Positions 53,269 to 62,365 of a DNA stretch of 64,000 nucleotides are shown here, piece after piece. How positions within the stretch are numbered: position 1 is the first letter of the stretch; each line of letters opens with the position of its first letter. The notes below the pieces were generated by a model. The model had not been told where the DNA came from and ran no database searches. It saw only the letters and a program-made list of their open reading frames with translations. The DNA is from Rhodoblastus sp. Its GTDB lineage: Bacteria; Pseudomonadota; Alphaproteobacteria; Rhizobiales; Beijerinckiaceae. The translations under genes and the position numbers were made by a program. Location of the stretch: contig NZ_JAGRPM010000038.1 in assembly GCF_019449565.1 (NCBI RefSeq), positions 248,001 to 312,000 of the forward strand, written 5' to 3'.

Positions 53269-55929
53269 ATGTCCGCCAAGCCTGAAGCCGCACACGCCCA
53301 GCCGGTCCGTCTCGCGGACTACCGCCCGACCGATTACCTGATTGATTCGGTCCATCTCGACATCAGCCTCAATCCGATCGCCACCCGGGTCATCTCGCGC
53401 CTCAGCCTGCGCCCCAATCCCGCCGGCGTCGCTGGCGCGCCGCTCGTGCTCGACGGCGGCGACCTGAAGCCCTACCGCGCCTTGCTCGACAATGAGGCCC
53501 TGGACCTTGCCGAAGTCGCGACGCCCGATCGCCTGACCATCGCCAACCCTCCCGCGCGGCCCTTTACGCTGGAAGTCGAAACCCTGCTCGACCCCTCCGC
53601 CAACACGCGGCTGGAAGGGCTCTACCGCTCCGGCTCGGCCTATTGCACGCAATGCGAGGCCGAGGGCTTCCGCCGCATCGCCTATTATCTCGACCGCCCC
53701 GATGTGATGAGCGTCTTCACCGTGCGCATCGAGGCCGACGAGCGCGAGGCCCCGGTGCTGCTCTCCAACGGCAATCCGGTCGAGAGCGGCGAGACGGGCA
53801 ACGGCCGCCATTACGCCATCTGGCATGACCCCCATCCCAAGCCGAGCTATCTCTTCGCCCTCGTCGGCGGCGATCTCGGCTCCATCGAGGACGAATTCAC
53901 CACCGCCTCGGGGCGCAATGTGAAGCTCGCCATCCATGTCGAAAAGGGCAAGGAACATCGCGCCCATTACGCGATGGAGAGTCTGATCCACGCCATGCGC
54001 TGGGACGAATTCGTCTATGGCCGCGAATATGACCTCGACGTGTTCAACATTGTCGCCGTGCCGGATTTCAACATGGGCGCGATGGAGAACAAAGGCCTCA
54101 ACATCTTCAACGACAAATATATCCTGGCCATCCAGGAAACCGCGACCGACCATGATTACGCGGGCATCGAGACCGTCGTCGCGCATGAATATTTCCACAA
54201 CTGGACCGGCAACCGCATTACTTGCCGCGACTGGTTCCAGCTTTGTCTCAAGGAAGGTCTGACTGTCTATCGCGACCAGGAATTCACCGCCGACCAGCGG
54301 TCGCGCGCGGTCGGCCGCATCGCCAGCGTCCGGACGCTGCGCGCCGCGCAATATCCCGAGGACGCCGGCCCGCTGGCCCATAATGTGCGCCCGGATACCT
54401 ACAGCGAAATCAACAATTTCTACACGGCGACCGTCTATGAGAAGGGCGCCGAGATCATCCGCATGCTGCGCTGCCTGATCGGCCACGAGGCCTATCACAA
54501 TGGCATGGCGCTTTATTTCGAGCGCTTCGATGGCAAGGCCGCCACTGTGGAGGATTTCCTGTCCTGCTTCGCCGAAAGCGCGGGGCGCGACCTCACCCAG
54601 TTCTTCCAATGGTACCAGCAGGCGGGCACGCCGAAGCTCACCGCGCGCGGCTCCTATGACGCCGAGGCGAAGACCTATACCCTCGACCTGTCGCAGGCGA
54701 CGCCGCCCACCCCCGGCCAGCCCGAGAAAAAGCCGCTGCTGATGCCGATCCGGCTTGGCCTGATCGGCCGCGACGGCCAGGAAATCGCGCTGGTCCAGGA
54801 CGATCCCTTGAGCGCCCGTGAGGCGACCTATGGCATTTTCGAACTGGCCGACGCGCAGCGCCGCATCGTCTTCAAGGACGTGCCCAGCAAGCCCGTCCCC
54901 TCCCTCGTCCGCCGCTTCTCCGCGCCGGTGATCCTCGATGTCGATCTCGACGAGGACGACCTGCTGCTGATGATGGCCCATGACAGCGACCCCTTCAATC
55001 GCTGGCAGGCGGCCCAGACCCTCGCCACGCGGCTGCTGATCCGCTCGACGCAGCTGATCCGCGCCGGCGAACTGCCCGACTTCAACCCCCCATTTGCGGA
55101 AGCGCTCGGCGCTGCGATCGAGGGCGGCGATTCCGATCCGGCCTTCGCCGCGCAAATGGCCGCGCTGCCGAGCGAGGGCGATATCGCCCGCGACATTGGC
55201 TCCGACGTCGATCCCGACGCCATCTTCCTGGCCCGCCGCGCCTTGCGCTCCGACATCGGCAAGCTGCTCGGCGAGCGCCTGCTCACCGTCTACAACCGCC
55301 TCGCCTCCGATGCGCCTTATTCGCCCGACGCCGCCAGCGCCGGCCGCCGCGCCCTGCGCAACGCCTGCCTCGATCTCTATGCGGCCGGCAATGCGGCAGA
55401 CGGCTCCGAGATCGCCATGCGCCAGTTCCAGGCCGGCGCCAATATGACCGACCAGATGGCCGCGCTTGCGGTCCTTTCGGCCCACGCCACGCAGCAGCGC
55501 GAGCGTGCGCTGGATTCCTTCTTCCGCTCCCACGCCGACGAACCGCTCATCGTCGACAAATGGTTCTCGCTGCAGGCGATGATCCCCGAGCCCGAAACGC
55601 TGGCCCGCGTCAAGCGGCTGATGCATAACCACGCCTTCAGCCTGACCAATCCCAATCGCGTGCGCGCCTTGATCGGCGCTTTCGCCACCGGCAACCCGAC
55701 CGGCTTCAACGCCGCCGACGGCGCCGGCTACCGCTTCGTCGCGGAAACCGTGCTGAAGCTCGACGAGGTCAATCCGCAGGTGGCCGCGCGCCTGCTCTCG
55801 GCGTTCCGCTCCTGGCGCAATCTCGAAGCCGGCCGCAGCGGCCTCGCCCGGGAGGCGCTGGAGCTCGTCGCGGCGCATGGCGCGCTATCGCCGGACCTGC
55901 GCGACATCGTCGCGCGCTCGCTCGCCTGA
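53269..55929 (+). CDS. pepN: aminopeptidase N (M1 family)
   Basis: PepN removes N-terminal residues from peptides in the cytoplasm. The 886-residue protein is of normal length and has the M1 exopeptidase motif GAMENKGLNIFN near residue 271. The zinc site is HEYFHNWTGNRITCRDWFQL, given in part, near 306, with the second glutamate in LCLKEGLTVYRDQEF. The C-terminal DUF3458-type helical region begins near 550. No signal peptide is seen. The ATG at 53269 follows GAGG. A strong hairpin ends the gene. Confidence 0.97.
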   Translation: MSAKPEAAHAQPVRLADYRPTDYLIDSVHLDISLNPIATRVISRLSLRPNPAGVAGAPLVLDGGDLKPYRALLDNEALDLAEVATPDRLTIANPPARPFTLEVETLLDPSANTRLEGLYRSGSAYCTQCEAEGFRRIAYYLDRPDVMSVFTVRIEADEREAPVLLSNGNPVESGETGNGRHYAIWHDPHPKPSYLFALVGGDLGSIEDEFTTASGRNVKLAIHVEKGKEHRAHYAMESLIHAMRWDEFVYGREYDLDVFNIVAVPDFNMGAMENKGLNIFNDKYILAIQETATDHDYAGIETVVAHEYFHNWTGNRITCRDWFQLCLKEGLTVYRDQEFTADQRSRAVGRIASVRTLRAAQYPEDAGPLAHNVRPDTYSEINNFYTATVYEKGAEIIRMLRCLIGHEAYHNGMALYFERFDGKAATVEDFLSCFAESAGRDLTQFFQWYQQAGTPKLTARGSYDAEAKTYTLDLSQATPPTPGQPEKKPLLMPIRLGLIGRDGQEIALVQDDPLSAREATYGIFELADAQRRIVFKDVPSKPVPSLVRRFSAPVILDVDLDEDDLLLMMAHDSDPFNRWQAAQTLATRLLIRSTQLIRAGELPDFNPPFAEALGAAIEGGDSDPAFAAQMAALPSEGDIARDIGSDVDPDAIFLARRALRSDIGKLLGERLLTVYNRLASDAPYSPDAASAGRRALRNACLDLYAAGNAADGSEIAMRQFQAGANMTDQMAALAVLSAHATQQRERALDSFFRSHADEPLIVDKWFSLQAMIPEPETLARVKRLMHNHAFSLTNPNRVRALIGAFATGNPTGFNAADGAGYRFVAETVLKLDEVNPQVAARLLSAFRSWRNLEAGRSGLAREALELVAAHGALSPDLRDIVARSLA

Positions 55930-55958
55930 CGCCGGAATCAAGCCTCGCGCAAGCCTCC

Positions 55959-55996
55959 GAAGCCGCCCTCAAGGCCCATGCCGAAAGGGCGGCTTC
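55959..55996 (+). terminator. hairpin terminator of pepN
   Basis: GAAGCCGCCCT (55959-55969) and AGGGCGGCTTC (55986-55996) are perfect 11-base complements around a 16-base loop, followed by GCCTTGTTTTC. Confidence 0.75.
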
Positions 55997-56207
55997 GCCT
56001 TGTTTTCGCTCCATTTTCGCCCTGTTTCCGTAAGGCCGCCCGAACCCGAGGCGACAATGAGGCGCCGCGCGCCGGCGACCCCCATTTTCCATGCTTCCTG
56101 TTGTTTTATAATAATTTTTTCTACCGCCACGCCCTCTGCTAGGCGCTCCGCGCCTTACGCCGCCGCGTTTTGCGCCGCAACGAAATTCGACCAAATTTTG
56201 CTTTCAT

Positions 56208-56222
56208 TAACGAAAATTTAGG
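56208..56222. promoter_or_regulatory. near-consensus CtrA-type box before the sensor kinase gene
   Basis: TTAA-CGAAAAT-TTAG matches the CtrA consensus except for the last base. It lies about 98 bases before the chosen kinase start. Confidence 0.35.
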
Positions 56223-56319
56223 CTGGACAAAAAGCCGCCTTCGGATTCGAATGGAACTGATTCGGAGGCGTCGCTTTAAAGCTCCGGATCGTCAATTTTC
56301 ACCTTTGTGGGAGCGAGTC

Positions 56320-58749
56320 ATGGCGCGTGCGAACGCCGCCGATGCCTCATTTTGTCTTGATGCATCGAGCCCGCCTGAACCCATCTGGAAATCGACCGCG
56401 GCGTCCAGCCTTCCGCAGGGCGCCGCTGTGACGCATCTTTTTCCCACGGCGCGCCCGGCTCAGGCCCCGCAGGGCGACCATTTCCAAGCCCCGCAGGGAG
56501 AACATGCCCCGATGGCGGCGCTCACGCCGAAAGAACGCCTCGAGCCCCTGTTGCACAGCGCCGTGCCGGCGATGATCGTGCTGTTTCTCCTCACCCTGTT
56601 CGGCATCGCGGCGCAGGTCGCCCTGCAAAGCTATGACAAGGTGGTGCCGGAAGCGCTCGCCGAGATGGAAATGGTCGGCCGCCTCGCGGCGGAAGACCTC
56701 AATGTCGCAACGCGCCACGCGCCGCCCGGCGCGCCGGCCGCCATGATCCTGGAATCCGCCCTCGGCCGCTTCCTGACCCGCGGACGGATTATCGCCGTCA
56801 CCGATCCCGAGGGCCAGATCGTCGCCGCCTTGCCGCCGGGCGCGATCCGCGCGAACTCGCTGTCCGGACATCTCGGGACGGCGCAACCCCTGACCGTCTT
56901 CGCCGAAAAGGCGGGGCCGATGCAAATCGCCCTGTCGAACGGAACCGAGGCGCTCGCGACCGTCCGCAATCTCGACGCGCCCTATGGCCAGCTTGCGATC
57001 ATCCAGCCGGTCGACAGCGCCCTTTCCGAATGGCGCTCCGCCGCCTGGCGCTCCGCCATTCTTCTCATCGTCACCTCCGCCGTGATGGGCATCGTCGCCT
57101 TCGCCTATTTCGCCCAGGCCAGCCGCGCCATCGACGCCGAATCCGACCGCGCGCGCATCCGCAACCGCATCGACGCCGCGCTCGATCGCGGCCGTTGCGG
57201 GCTGTGGGACTGGGATCTCGCCAATGGCCGCATCTATTGGTCGGATTCCATGTATGACATGCTCGCCATGGAGCGCGCGGGCGAATTCCTGTCTTTCGGC
57301 GACGTCAAGAAACTGATCCACCCCGACGACGGCGACCTCGGCCAGATCGCTGAGCAATTGACCGCGCGGCGCGCCAACGCCATCGATCACGCCTTCCGCA
57401 TTCGCGATTCCCGGGGCGAATGGATCTGGATCCGGGCGCGCGCCCAGGTCATCCACGAAGGCCGCGAACGCACGCCGCATCTGGTCGGCATCGCCGTCGA
57501 CATTTCCGAGCAGGTCAGGCTGGCCGAACGCAGCGCCGCCGCCGACCTGCGCCTGCGCGACGCGGTGGAGACCATTTCCGAAGCCTTCGTGCTCTGGGAT
57601 TCGCAGAACCACCTTGTTCTGTGCAACGCCAAGTTCCAGCGCCTCCACGGCCTGCCCGCCGAATGCATCGCTCCCGGCACGCCCTATGCCACGGCCATGG
57701 CGCAGTCGCAGAGCTTCGCCGAACAGGCCGAAGCTTTGCCGAACGAGGGCGCAGGCCGCGTCTACGAAGCGCGCCTCGCCGACGGACGCTGGCTCCAAAT
57801 CAACGAGCGCCGCACCAAGGACGGCGGCTATGTGTCGGTCGGCACCGATATTTCCGCGCTGAAACAGCATGAGCAGCAATTGCTCGATAGCGAGCGCCGT
57901 CTGATGGCGACCGTGGCGGACCTGCGCAAATCCCGCCAGACGCTCGAATTTCAGGCGCAGCAGCTCGCCGAACTCGCCGAGCGTTACCTCGAGCAGAAGG
58001 CCGAGGCCGAAGGCGCCAATCGCGCCAAATCCGATTTCCTCGCCAATATGAGCCATGAGCTGCGCACGCCGCTCACTCATATCATCGGCTTCGCGGAAGT
58101 GATGGAGCAGCAATATTTCGGCGAGATCGGCAATGAGCGCTATGTGCAATACGCCAATCACATTCGCCAGTCGGGCCAATATTTGCATGGCGTGATCAGC
58201 GACGTGCTGGAAATGTCGCGGCTCGACGCCGGCCAGATCGCCCTTCAGGCTCGCGAGATTGACCTCGCCCCGACGCTGGCCGAGGCGGTGGACGCCCACC
58301 GTGCCCCGGCGGCGGCGAAACAGGTGGAGATATCCTTCGACGCCCCCGCCGACAGCCGTGTCGTCGCCGATCCCGACCTGTTGCGCCATGTCGTCGACAT
58401 CCTGATGAAGAACGCCCTGAAATTCACGCCGGAGGGTGGCCGCATCGCCGTGCGCGCGATACGCCAGGGCGCGGCCCATGACATTATCGTGGAGGATAGC
58501 GGCTGCGGCATGAACGAGGAGGAGCTGACCCGCGTCTGCCGACCCTTCGAACAGCGGTCTCCGCTCATGCAGGACGGCATGAAGGGCCCGGGCCTCGGCC
58601 TGTCGATCGCCCATTCGCTGGTCGAACTGCACGGCGGCGAATTGCGGATCGATTCCGCGCCGGGAGAAGGCGCGAAAGTCTGCATCCACTTGCCGGGACC
58701 GCGCGAGCAGGCGCGCAACCGCATCGCCGCCATCAGCGCGGCGGAATGA
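56320..58749 (+). CDS. membrane-bound PAS sensor histidine kinase (PleC/DivJ-like layout)
   Basis: The roughly 809-residue kinase has a Pro/Ala-rich N-terminus, membrane segments near 77-102 and 240-270 enclosing an extracytoplasmic sensor part, and two PAS domains (about 285-405 and 415-520). A coiled linker follows, then the phospho-acceptor histidine in SDFLANMSHELRTPLTHIIG in part near 635. The ATP-binding domain has N box KNALKFTPEGG, G1 DSGCGM and G2 GPGLGLSIAHSLVELHGG. The ATG at 56320 follows GGGAGCGAGTC. No response regulator is adjacent. Domain order and the CtrA-type box suggest a role in the cell-cycle or development network, by inference only. Confidence 0.88.
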   Translation: MARANAADASFCLDASSPPEPIWKSTAASSLPQGAAVTHLFPTARPAQAPQGDHFQAPQGEHAPMAALTPKERLEPLLHSAVPAMIVLFLLTLFGIAAQVALQSYDKVVPEALAEMEMVGRLAAEDLNVATRHAPPGAPAAMILESALGRFLTRGRIIAVTDPEGQIVAALPPGAIRANSLSGHLGTAQPLTVFAEKAGPMQIALSNGTEALATVRNLDAPYGQLAIIQPVDSALSEWRSAAWRSAILLIVTSAVMGIVAFAYFAQASRAIDAESDRARIRNRIDAALDRGRCGLWDWDLANGRIYWSDSMYDMLAMERAGEFLSFGDVKKLIHPDDGDLGQIAEQLTARRANAIDHAFRIRDSRGEWIWIRARAQVIHEGRERTPHLVGIAVDISEQVRLAERSAAADLRLRDAVETISEAFVLWDSQNHLVLCNAKFQRLHGLPAECIAPGTPYATAMAQSQSFAEQAEALPNEGAGRVYEARLADGRWLQINERRTKDGGYVSVGTDISALKQHEQQLLDSERRLMATVADLRKSRQTLEFQAQQLAELAERYLEQKAEAEGANRAKSDFLANMSHELRTPLTHIIGFAEVMEQQYFGEIGNERYVQYANHIRQSGQYLHGVISDVLEMSRLDAGQIALQAREIDLAPTLAEAVDAHRAPAAAKQVEISFDAPADSRVVADPDLLRHVVDILMKNALKFTPEGGRIAVRAIRQGAAHDIIVEDSGCGMNEEELTRVCRPFEQRSPLMQDGMKGPGLGLSIAHSLVELHGGELRIDSAPGEGAKVCIHLPGPREQARNRIAAISAAE

Positions 58750-59007
58750 TCAGCGCCCGCGCGAAAACACCGCGTCCATATGGGCGGCCAGCGCGAAGTC
58801 CTGCTCGGTGACGCGCCCGGCGTCATGAGTCGTCAGCTCGACCCAGACCCGGTTGTAGATGTTCTTCCATTCCGGATGGTGGTCGACCCGCTCGCAATAG
58901 AGCCCCACTTCGACCATGAAGGCCAAAGCCTCGGCGAAGGCGAAGAATTTGAAGACCTTGGCGATCCTTTTGTCGTCGCCGCTCCAGCCATCGGGAATCG
59001 TGACCAT
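58750..59007 (-). CDS. phhB: pterin-4a-carbinolamine dehydratase (short form)
   Basis: The enzyme recycles the hydroxylated pterin cofactor of phenylalanine hydroxylase. The roughly 85-residue protein has the active site CERVDHHPEWKNIYNRVWVE, given in part, near residue 38, with the usual histidine pair, and LTTHDAGRVTEQDFALA near 60. Its N-terminus is shorter than the common 95-110 residue form, beginning near GW instead of the leading helix. The ATG at 59007 follows GGAGAGCAGGA; an ATG at 59022 is also in frame. No hydroxylase gene is nearby. Confidence 0.9.
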   Translation of the reverse strand: MVTIPDGWSGDDKRIAKVFKFFAFAEALAFMVEVGLYCERVDHHPEWKNIYNRVWVELTTHDAGRVTEQDFALAAHMDAVFSRGR

Positions 59008-59084
59008 ATCCTGCTCTCCCATGCGAGGCGTGACGCGCTCGCCCTGCGCTGATAATTTATAATCCGATTCAGGCAGGAGCCGTC

Positions 59085-60470
59085 ATGTCCAATCTCGATA
59101 AAGCCCTCACCGCGCTCGACGCCGACCGCGAGGGCGCGCTGGAGCGGCTGTTCGCGCTGTTGCGCTTCAAATCCATCTCGACCGATCCCGCCTTCGCCCC
59201 GGACTGCGCGGCGGCTGCCGACTGGCTGGTTGGGCAGTTGAGGGAACTGGGATTCGAGGCTTCGTCGCGGCCGACCGCCGGCCATCCCATGGTGGTCGCC
59301 AAGGCCAAGGCGGCGCGTCCCGACGCGCCCAATGTGCTGTTCTATGGCCATTACGACGTGCAGCCGGTCGATCCGCTGGAGCTGTGGCGCGCGAACCCCT
59401 TCGCGCCCGATCTCGTCGAAGCCGCCCCAAGCCGCAGGCAGATCGTCGCGCGCGGCGCCGCCGACGACAAGGGCCAGCTGATGACCTTCCTCGAAGCCTG
59501 CCGCGCCCTGCGCGCCAATGGCGGCCTGCCTTGCCATGTCACGATCCTGTTCGAGGGCGAGGAGGAATCCGGCTCGACCTCCCTGCCCGCCTTCCTCGCC
59601 GCCAATGGCAAGGAGCTGAAGGCCGATCTGATGCTGGTGTGCGACACCAATATGTGGGATCGCGACACCCCGCTCATCACCTGCATGCTGCGGGGGCTGG
59701 CGTTGGAGGAAGTCGTCGTCAAGGCCGCCAGCCGCGACCTTCATTCCGGCATGTTCGGCGGCCCGGCCGTCAATCCGATCCATGTGCTGTCGCGGATCAT
59801 CGCCGGCCTGCATGACGAGAACGGCCGCATCACCCTGCCGGATTTTTACGAGGGCGTCCCCGAACTGCCGCCGGACATCAAGCAGCAATGGGCGGCGCTC
59901 AATTTCGACGAAAAAGCCTTTCTGGGCGAGGTCGGGTTGTCCGTTCCCGCCGGCGAGGGCAATTATTCCGTGCTGGAGCAGATCTGGGCGCGACCGACCT
60001 GCGACGTCAATGGCATCGTTGGCGGCTATACCGGCCAGGGCTCCAAGACGGTGCTGCCAGCGCAGGCCAGCGCCAAATTCTCCTTCCGTCTGGTGGGCAA
60101 GCAGGACCCGCAGGCGATTCTGGAAGCCTTCCGCGCCTATGTGCGCTCCTGCCTGCCTGAGGATTGCGAGGCGGAATTCATCAGTCACGGCGCCAGCCCG
60201 GCGCTGTCGCTGCCCTTCCGCTCCGAGGCGCTCCAGCGCGCCAGCCGCGCGCTTGAGGCCGAATGGGGCAAGCCGGCGGTGCTGGCGGCCTCGGGCGGTT
60301 CGATCCCGATCGTCGGCCTGTTCAAGCGCGAATTGAAAATGGATTCTCTGATGGTCGGCTTCGGCCTCGATGACGACCGCATCCATTCGCCCAATGAGAA
60401 ATATGAACTGTCCTCGTTCCAGAAGGGCGCGCGCAGCTGGGCGCGGATTCTAACCGCGCTGGCGGATTGA
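59085..60470 (+). CDS. M20 family metallopeptidase (dipeptidase/ArgE-DapE type)
   Basis: The 461-residue protein has the M20 dizinc layout: VLFYGHYDVQPVDPLELW near residue 85 with the first His and Asp ligands, ARGAADDKGQLM near 122, and FEGEEESGSTSLPAFLA in part near 151 with the catalytic glutamate. A dimerisation domain (about 210-340) is followed by the closing histidine region. It resembles carnosinase-like peptidases such as CNDP2 relatives. The substrate is unknown. The start is the ATG at 59085, divergent from phhB. Confidence 0.92.
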   Translation: MSNLDKALTALDADREGALERLFALLRFKSISTDPAFAPDCAAAADWLVGQLRELGFEASSRPTAGHPMVVAKAKAARPDAPNVLFYGHYDVQPVDPLELWRANPFAPDLVEAAPSRRQIVARGAADDKGQLMTFLEACRALRANGGLPCHVTILFEGEEESGSTSLPAFLAANGKELKADLMLVCDTNMWDRDTPLITCMLRGLALEEVVVKAASRDLHSGMFGGPAVNPIHVLSRIIAGLHDENGRITLPDFYEGVPELPPDIKQQWAALNFDEKAFLGEVGLSVPAGEGNYSVLEQIWARPTCDVNGIVGGYTGQGSKTVLPAQASAKFSFRLVGKQDPQAILEAFRAYVRSCLPEDCEAEFISHGASPALSLPFRSEALQRASRALEAEWGKPAVLAASGGSIPIVGLFKRELKMDSLMVGFGLDDDRIHSPNEKYELSSFQKGARSWARILTALAD

Positions 60471-60527
60471 TGCCAAGCCACACAGTCGAGAGCCTGTGGG
60501 GCGTGGTTAGGTGCGACTGCGCCCGAT

Positions 60528-60568
60528 AGCCCATCGCAGGACGGGCGTCTTCCGCCGCCCTGTTGGCT
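60528..60568. repeat. third copy of the GACGGGCG palindromic module
   Basis: The stretch AGCCCATC...GGACGGGCGTC...CCGCCCTGTTGGCT follows the same order as the two modules between cobO and cobQ. The three copies differ at scattered positions. Confidence 0.55.
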
Positions 60569-60610
60569 GATGCGAGGGATTTTTTGAAATGATATGAGGC
60601 GAAGAAAACC

Positions 60611-60680
60611 GGAACACGGGCGCGACGCTGATTCGCGCCTGTTTCGTTCGCGTCCTGATCGTTCTTTCCCGTTTCGGGCC
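60611..60680. repeat. repeat block upstream of the spermidine-synthase-like gene
   Basis: This block contains GATTCGCGCCTGTTTCGTTC and, next to it, TCCTGATCG and TCCCGTTTCGGGCC. Diverged copies of both parts lie downstream of the gene at 61413-61466 and 61584-61612, so the gene is bracketed by related sequence. Confidence 0.45.
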
Positions 60681-60737
60681 GTCGCCGAGGCCGCGCGAAA
60701 CGAAATTTGTTAACCGTCACCGCGCAAAGGCCGTCCC

Positions 60738-61406
60738 GTGCTCCCCTGGATTCTCCTCGACACCGCGCCAATTCCGGGCGGCGGCGCGCTGCGGCTCAAG
60801 CGGCGGGGCAATGAATTTTCGATCATGCTCGGCGACAATGAGCTGATGAATTCGCGCTTGAGCGGCTCCGAGGAGGCGCTGGCGAGTTTGAGCCTCGCGA
60901 AGATCGCCCAGCATCCGGCGCCCAAAATCCTGATCGGCGGCCTTGGCATGGGCTTTACCCTGCGCGCGGCGCTAGCGTCGCTGGGCGGCGCCGCGCAAGT
61001 CGAGGTGGCGGAACTCGTCCCCGCCGTCATCTCCTGGGCGCGCGGGCCAATGGCCGAGGTCTTCGGCGGCTGCCTCGACGATCCGCGCGTGAAAATTCTT
61101 GAGGGCGACGTTGGCGACATCATCGGCGCGCGCGCCGGCGTCTATGACGCCATCCTGCTCGACGTGGATAATGGCCCCGACGGGCTCACTTCAAGCGCCA
61201 ATGACCGCCTGTATAACGGCCCCGGCCTCGCCGCCGCCCGCACCGCGCTCAAACCCGGCGGCGTCGTGGCTTACTGGTCTTCCGGGCCGGACGAAAATTT
61301 CACCCGACGACTGCGCAAGGCCGGCTTCGAGGTCGAGGAGCGCCCGGTGCGCGCGGGCCGCTCGCGCGGCGCACGCCACATGATCTGGCTCGCCACGCGA
61401 AGCTGA
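60738..61406 (+). CDS. spermidine synthase-like methyltransferase-fold protein
   Basis: The 222-residue protein has the Rossmann-like core of polyamine aminopropyltransferases: KILIGGLGMGFTLRAALASL, given in part, near residue 65, VEVAELVPAVISWAR near 90, the acidic YDAILLDVDNGPDG near 138, and LKPGGVVAYWSSG near 170. It lacks the full N-terminal beta domain of SpeE, so the activity is unclear. The start is the GTG at 60738 behind AAAGG. A repeat block lies on each side. Confidence 0.8.
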   Translation: MLPWILLDTAPIPGGGALRLKRRGNEFSIMLGDNELMNSRLSGSEEALASLSLAKIAQHPAPKILIGGLGMGFTLRAALASLGGAAQVEVAELVPAVISWARGPMAEVFGGCLDDPRVKILEGDVGDIIGARAGVYDAILLDVDNGPDGLTSSANDRLYNGPGLAAARTALKPGGVVAYWSSGPDENFTRRLRKAGFEVEERPVRAGRSRGARHMIWLATRS

Positions 61407-61412
61407 CCGGCT

Positions 61413-61612
61413 GGAACAAAGCGGGACGGCCACACTGAAGCCGATTCGCGCCTGTTCTGTTCGCGCAAAATTCCGCCCTTCCCGATTTGGGGCGCCTGTC
61501 TCGGAAGGGGCGGAAAGCAATCCTTTACGCCGGGAACAAATCAGAAATATCCCCAAACCAGCGATTCGTTCAGGTCTCATTCCCGTCCTGATCGCCAAAT
61601 CCCGTTTCAGGC
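61413..61612. repeat. repeat block downstream of the spermidine-synthase-like gene
   Basis: Two separated parts (61413-61466 and about 61584-61612) match the single block at 60611-60680. A roughly 115-base insertion (AT-poorer, with CCGCCCTTCCC and GGAAGGGGCGG as inverted pieces) lies between them. No gene is seen in this interval. Confidence 0.4.
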
Positions 61613-61623
61613 CTTAAGCAAAG

Positions 61624-61647
61624 CTTAACAGGCAAGCTCCTGTTAAG
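61624..61647. terminator. hairpin between convergent genes
   Basis: CTTAACAGG (61624-61632) and CCTGTTAAG (61639-61647) are perfect complements around CAAGCT. The right arm overlaps the stop of the UPF0260 gene. Confidence 0.6.
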
Positions 61648-62191
61648 GTTTCGCTTTCCCGCGCGGCTTGGCCGGCTTGGCGCCTTTGGCCGCTTTGGGA
61701 ACCTTGGCGGGCCATGCGACGATCCGGTCGATCATCTCGTCCACCGACAATTCATCCTCCAGCGCATGAACGCGGCCAAGCACAGAAATCCCGGCCTCCA
61801 CCACGCTCTCGCGCCGCCCGCTGACCAGCGGGTGCCACTCGGGCAGGTCCTTGCCATGGGCGACCAGCCGATAGGCGCATGTCGGCGGCAGCCAGCGCAG
61901 CGATGCCGCGCTGTCCGGCGTCAGGCGGATGCAATCCTTCACCCGCCGCGAGCGGTGTCCATAATCGGAACAGCGCGCAGTCGCGGGATCGAGTAGGCGG
62001 CAACCGACATCGGTAAAATGAATTTCGCCGCTATCCTCGTCCTCAAGCTTCACCAGACAGCAGCGGCCGCAGCCATCGCACAGGCTTTCCCATTCCGCCT
62101 TGGAAAACTCGCTCAGCGCGCGGTCCCGCCAGAAGGGTTTTCTGGCGTCGCTTTCACACTCGGGCTTCCTGGGCTTCTTCGTCTGCGTCAT
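61643..62191 (-). CDS. UPF0260 (YcgN-like) cysteine-cluster protein
   Basis: The roughly 182-residue protein has the family cysteine pattern: WESLCDGCGRCCLVKLED in part near residue 38, then FTDVGCRLLDPATARCSDYG in part, CIRLT and PPTCAYRL. It may bind zinc or an iron-sulfur cluster. The C-terminal tail is Lys/Ala/Pro-rich (from about 160) and not part of the family core. The ATG at 62191 was chosen. The family has no established function. Confidence 0.88.
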   Translation of the reverse strand: MTQTKKPRKPECESDARKPFWRDRALSEFSKAEWESLCDGCGRCCLVKLEDEDSGEIHFTDVGCRLLDPATARCSDYGHRSRRVKDCIRLTPDSAASLRWLPPTCAYRLVAHGKDLPEWHPLVSGRRESVVEAGISVLGRVHALEDELSVDEMIDRIVAWPAKVPKAAKGAKPAKPRGKAKP

Positions 62192-62253
62192 GGTCCGGTT
62201 CAAAATGGGGCAAATCGGGATGGCGCATGTTTTGCGCTTGAAGGTTGATAGCG

Positions 62254-62268
62254 TTAAGACAATGTTAA
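62254..62268. promoter_or_regulatory. CtrA-type box between the UPF0260 and PBP genes
   Basis: TTAA-GACAATG-TTAA is an exact TTAA-N7-TTAA match in the divergent promoter region, about 98 bases before the PBP start. Confidence 0.5.
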
Positions 62269-62365
62269 AGGCGTCGGCGCGCGCCGCCTGTCAAGGCCGG
62301 CGCCGCGACAACGGACCCACGAAGCGCGAAGCGCCGCAGCAAAGACCGGATGGAGCGCCGCAACC

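Larger units (their letters stand above)
55930..56319. other. non-coding interval between pepN and the sensor kinase gene
   Basis: The 390 bases hold the pepN terminator, an A+T-rich stretch (about 56085-56125) and the kinase promoter with a CtrA-type box. The kinase frame is open upstream to 56170, but that part is not conserved-looking. No other gene is seen. Confidence 0.5.

Noticed and set aside
52807..55878. 1023-codon open frame antisense to pepN
   Set aside because: It is the shadow of a high-GC coding gene with G/C at third positions. The sense protein has full M1 peptidase motifs, while the antisense product has low-complexity Gly/Ala/Asp composition.
56347..58689. 780-codon open frame antisense to the sensor kinase
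   Set aside because: Same cause as above. The sense frame carries the H, N and G boxes of a histidine kinase.
61614..61628. Exact TTAA-N7-TTAA match near the UPF0260 gene end
   Set aside because: It lies between convergent genes and its right half is part of a terminator hairpin, so a CtrA role is unlikely.
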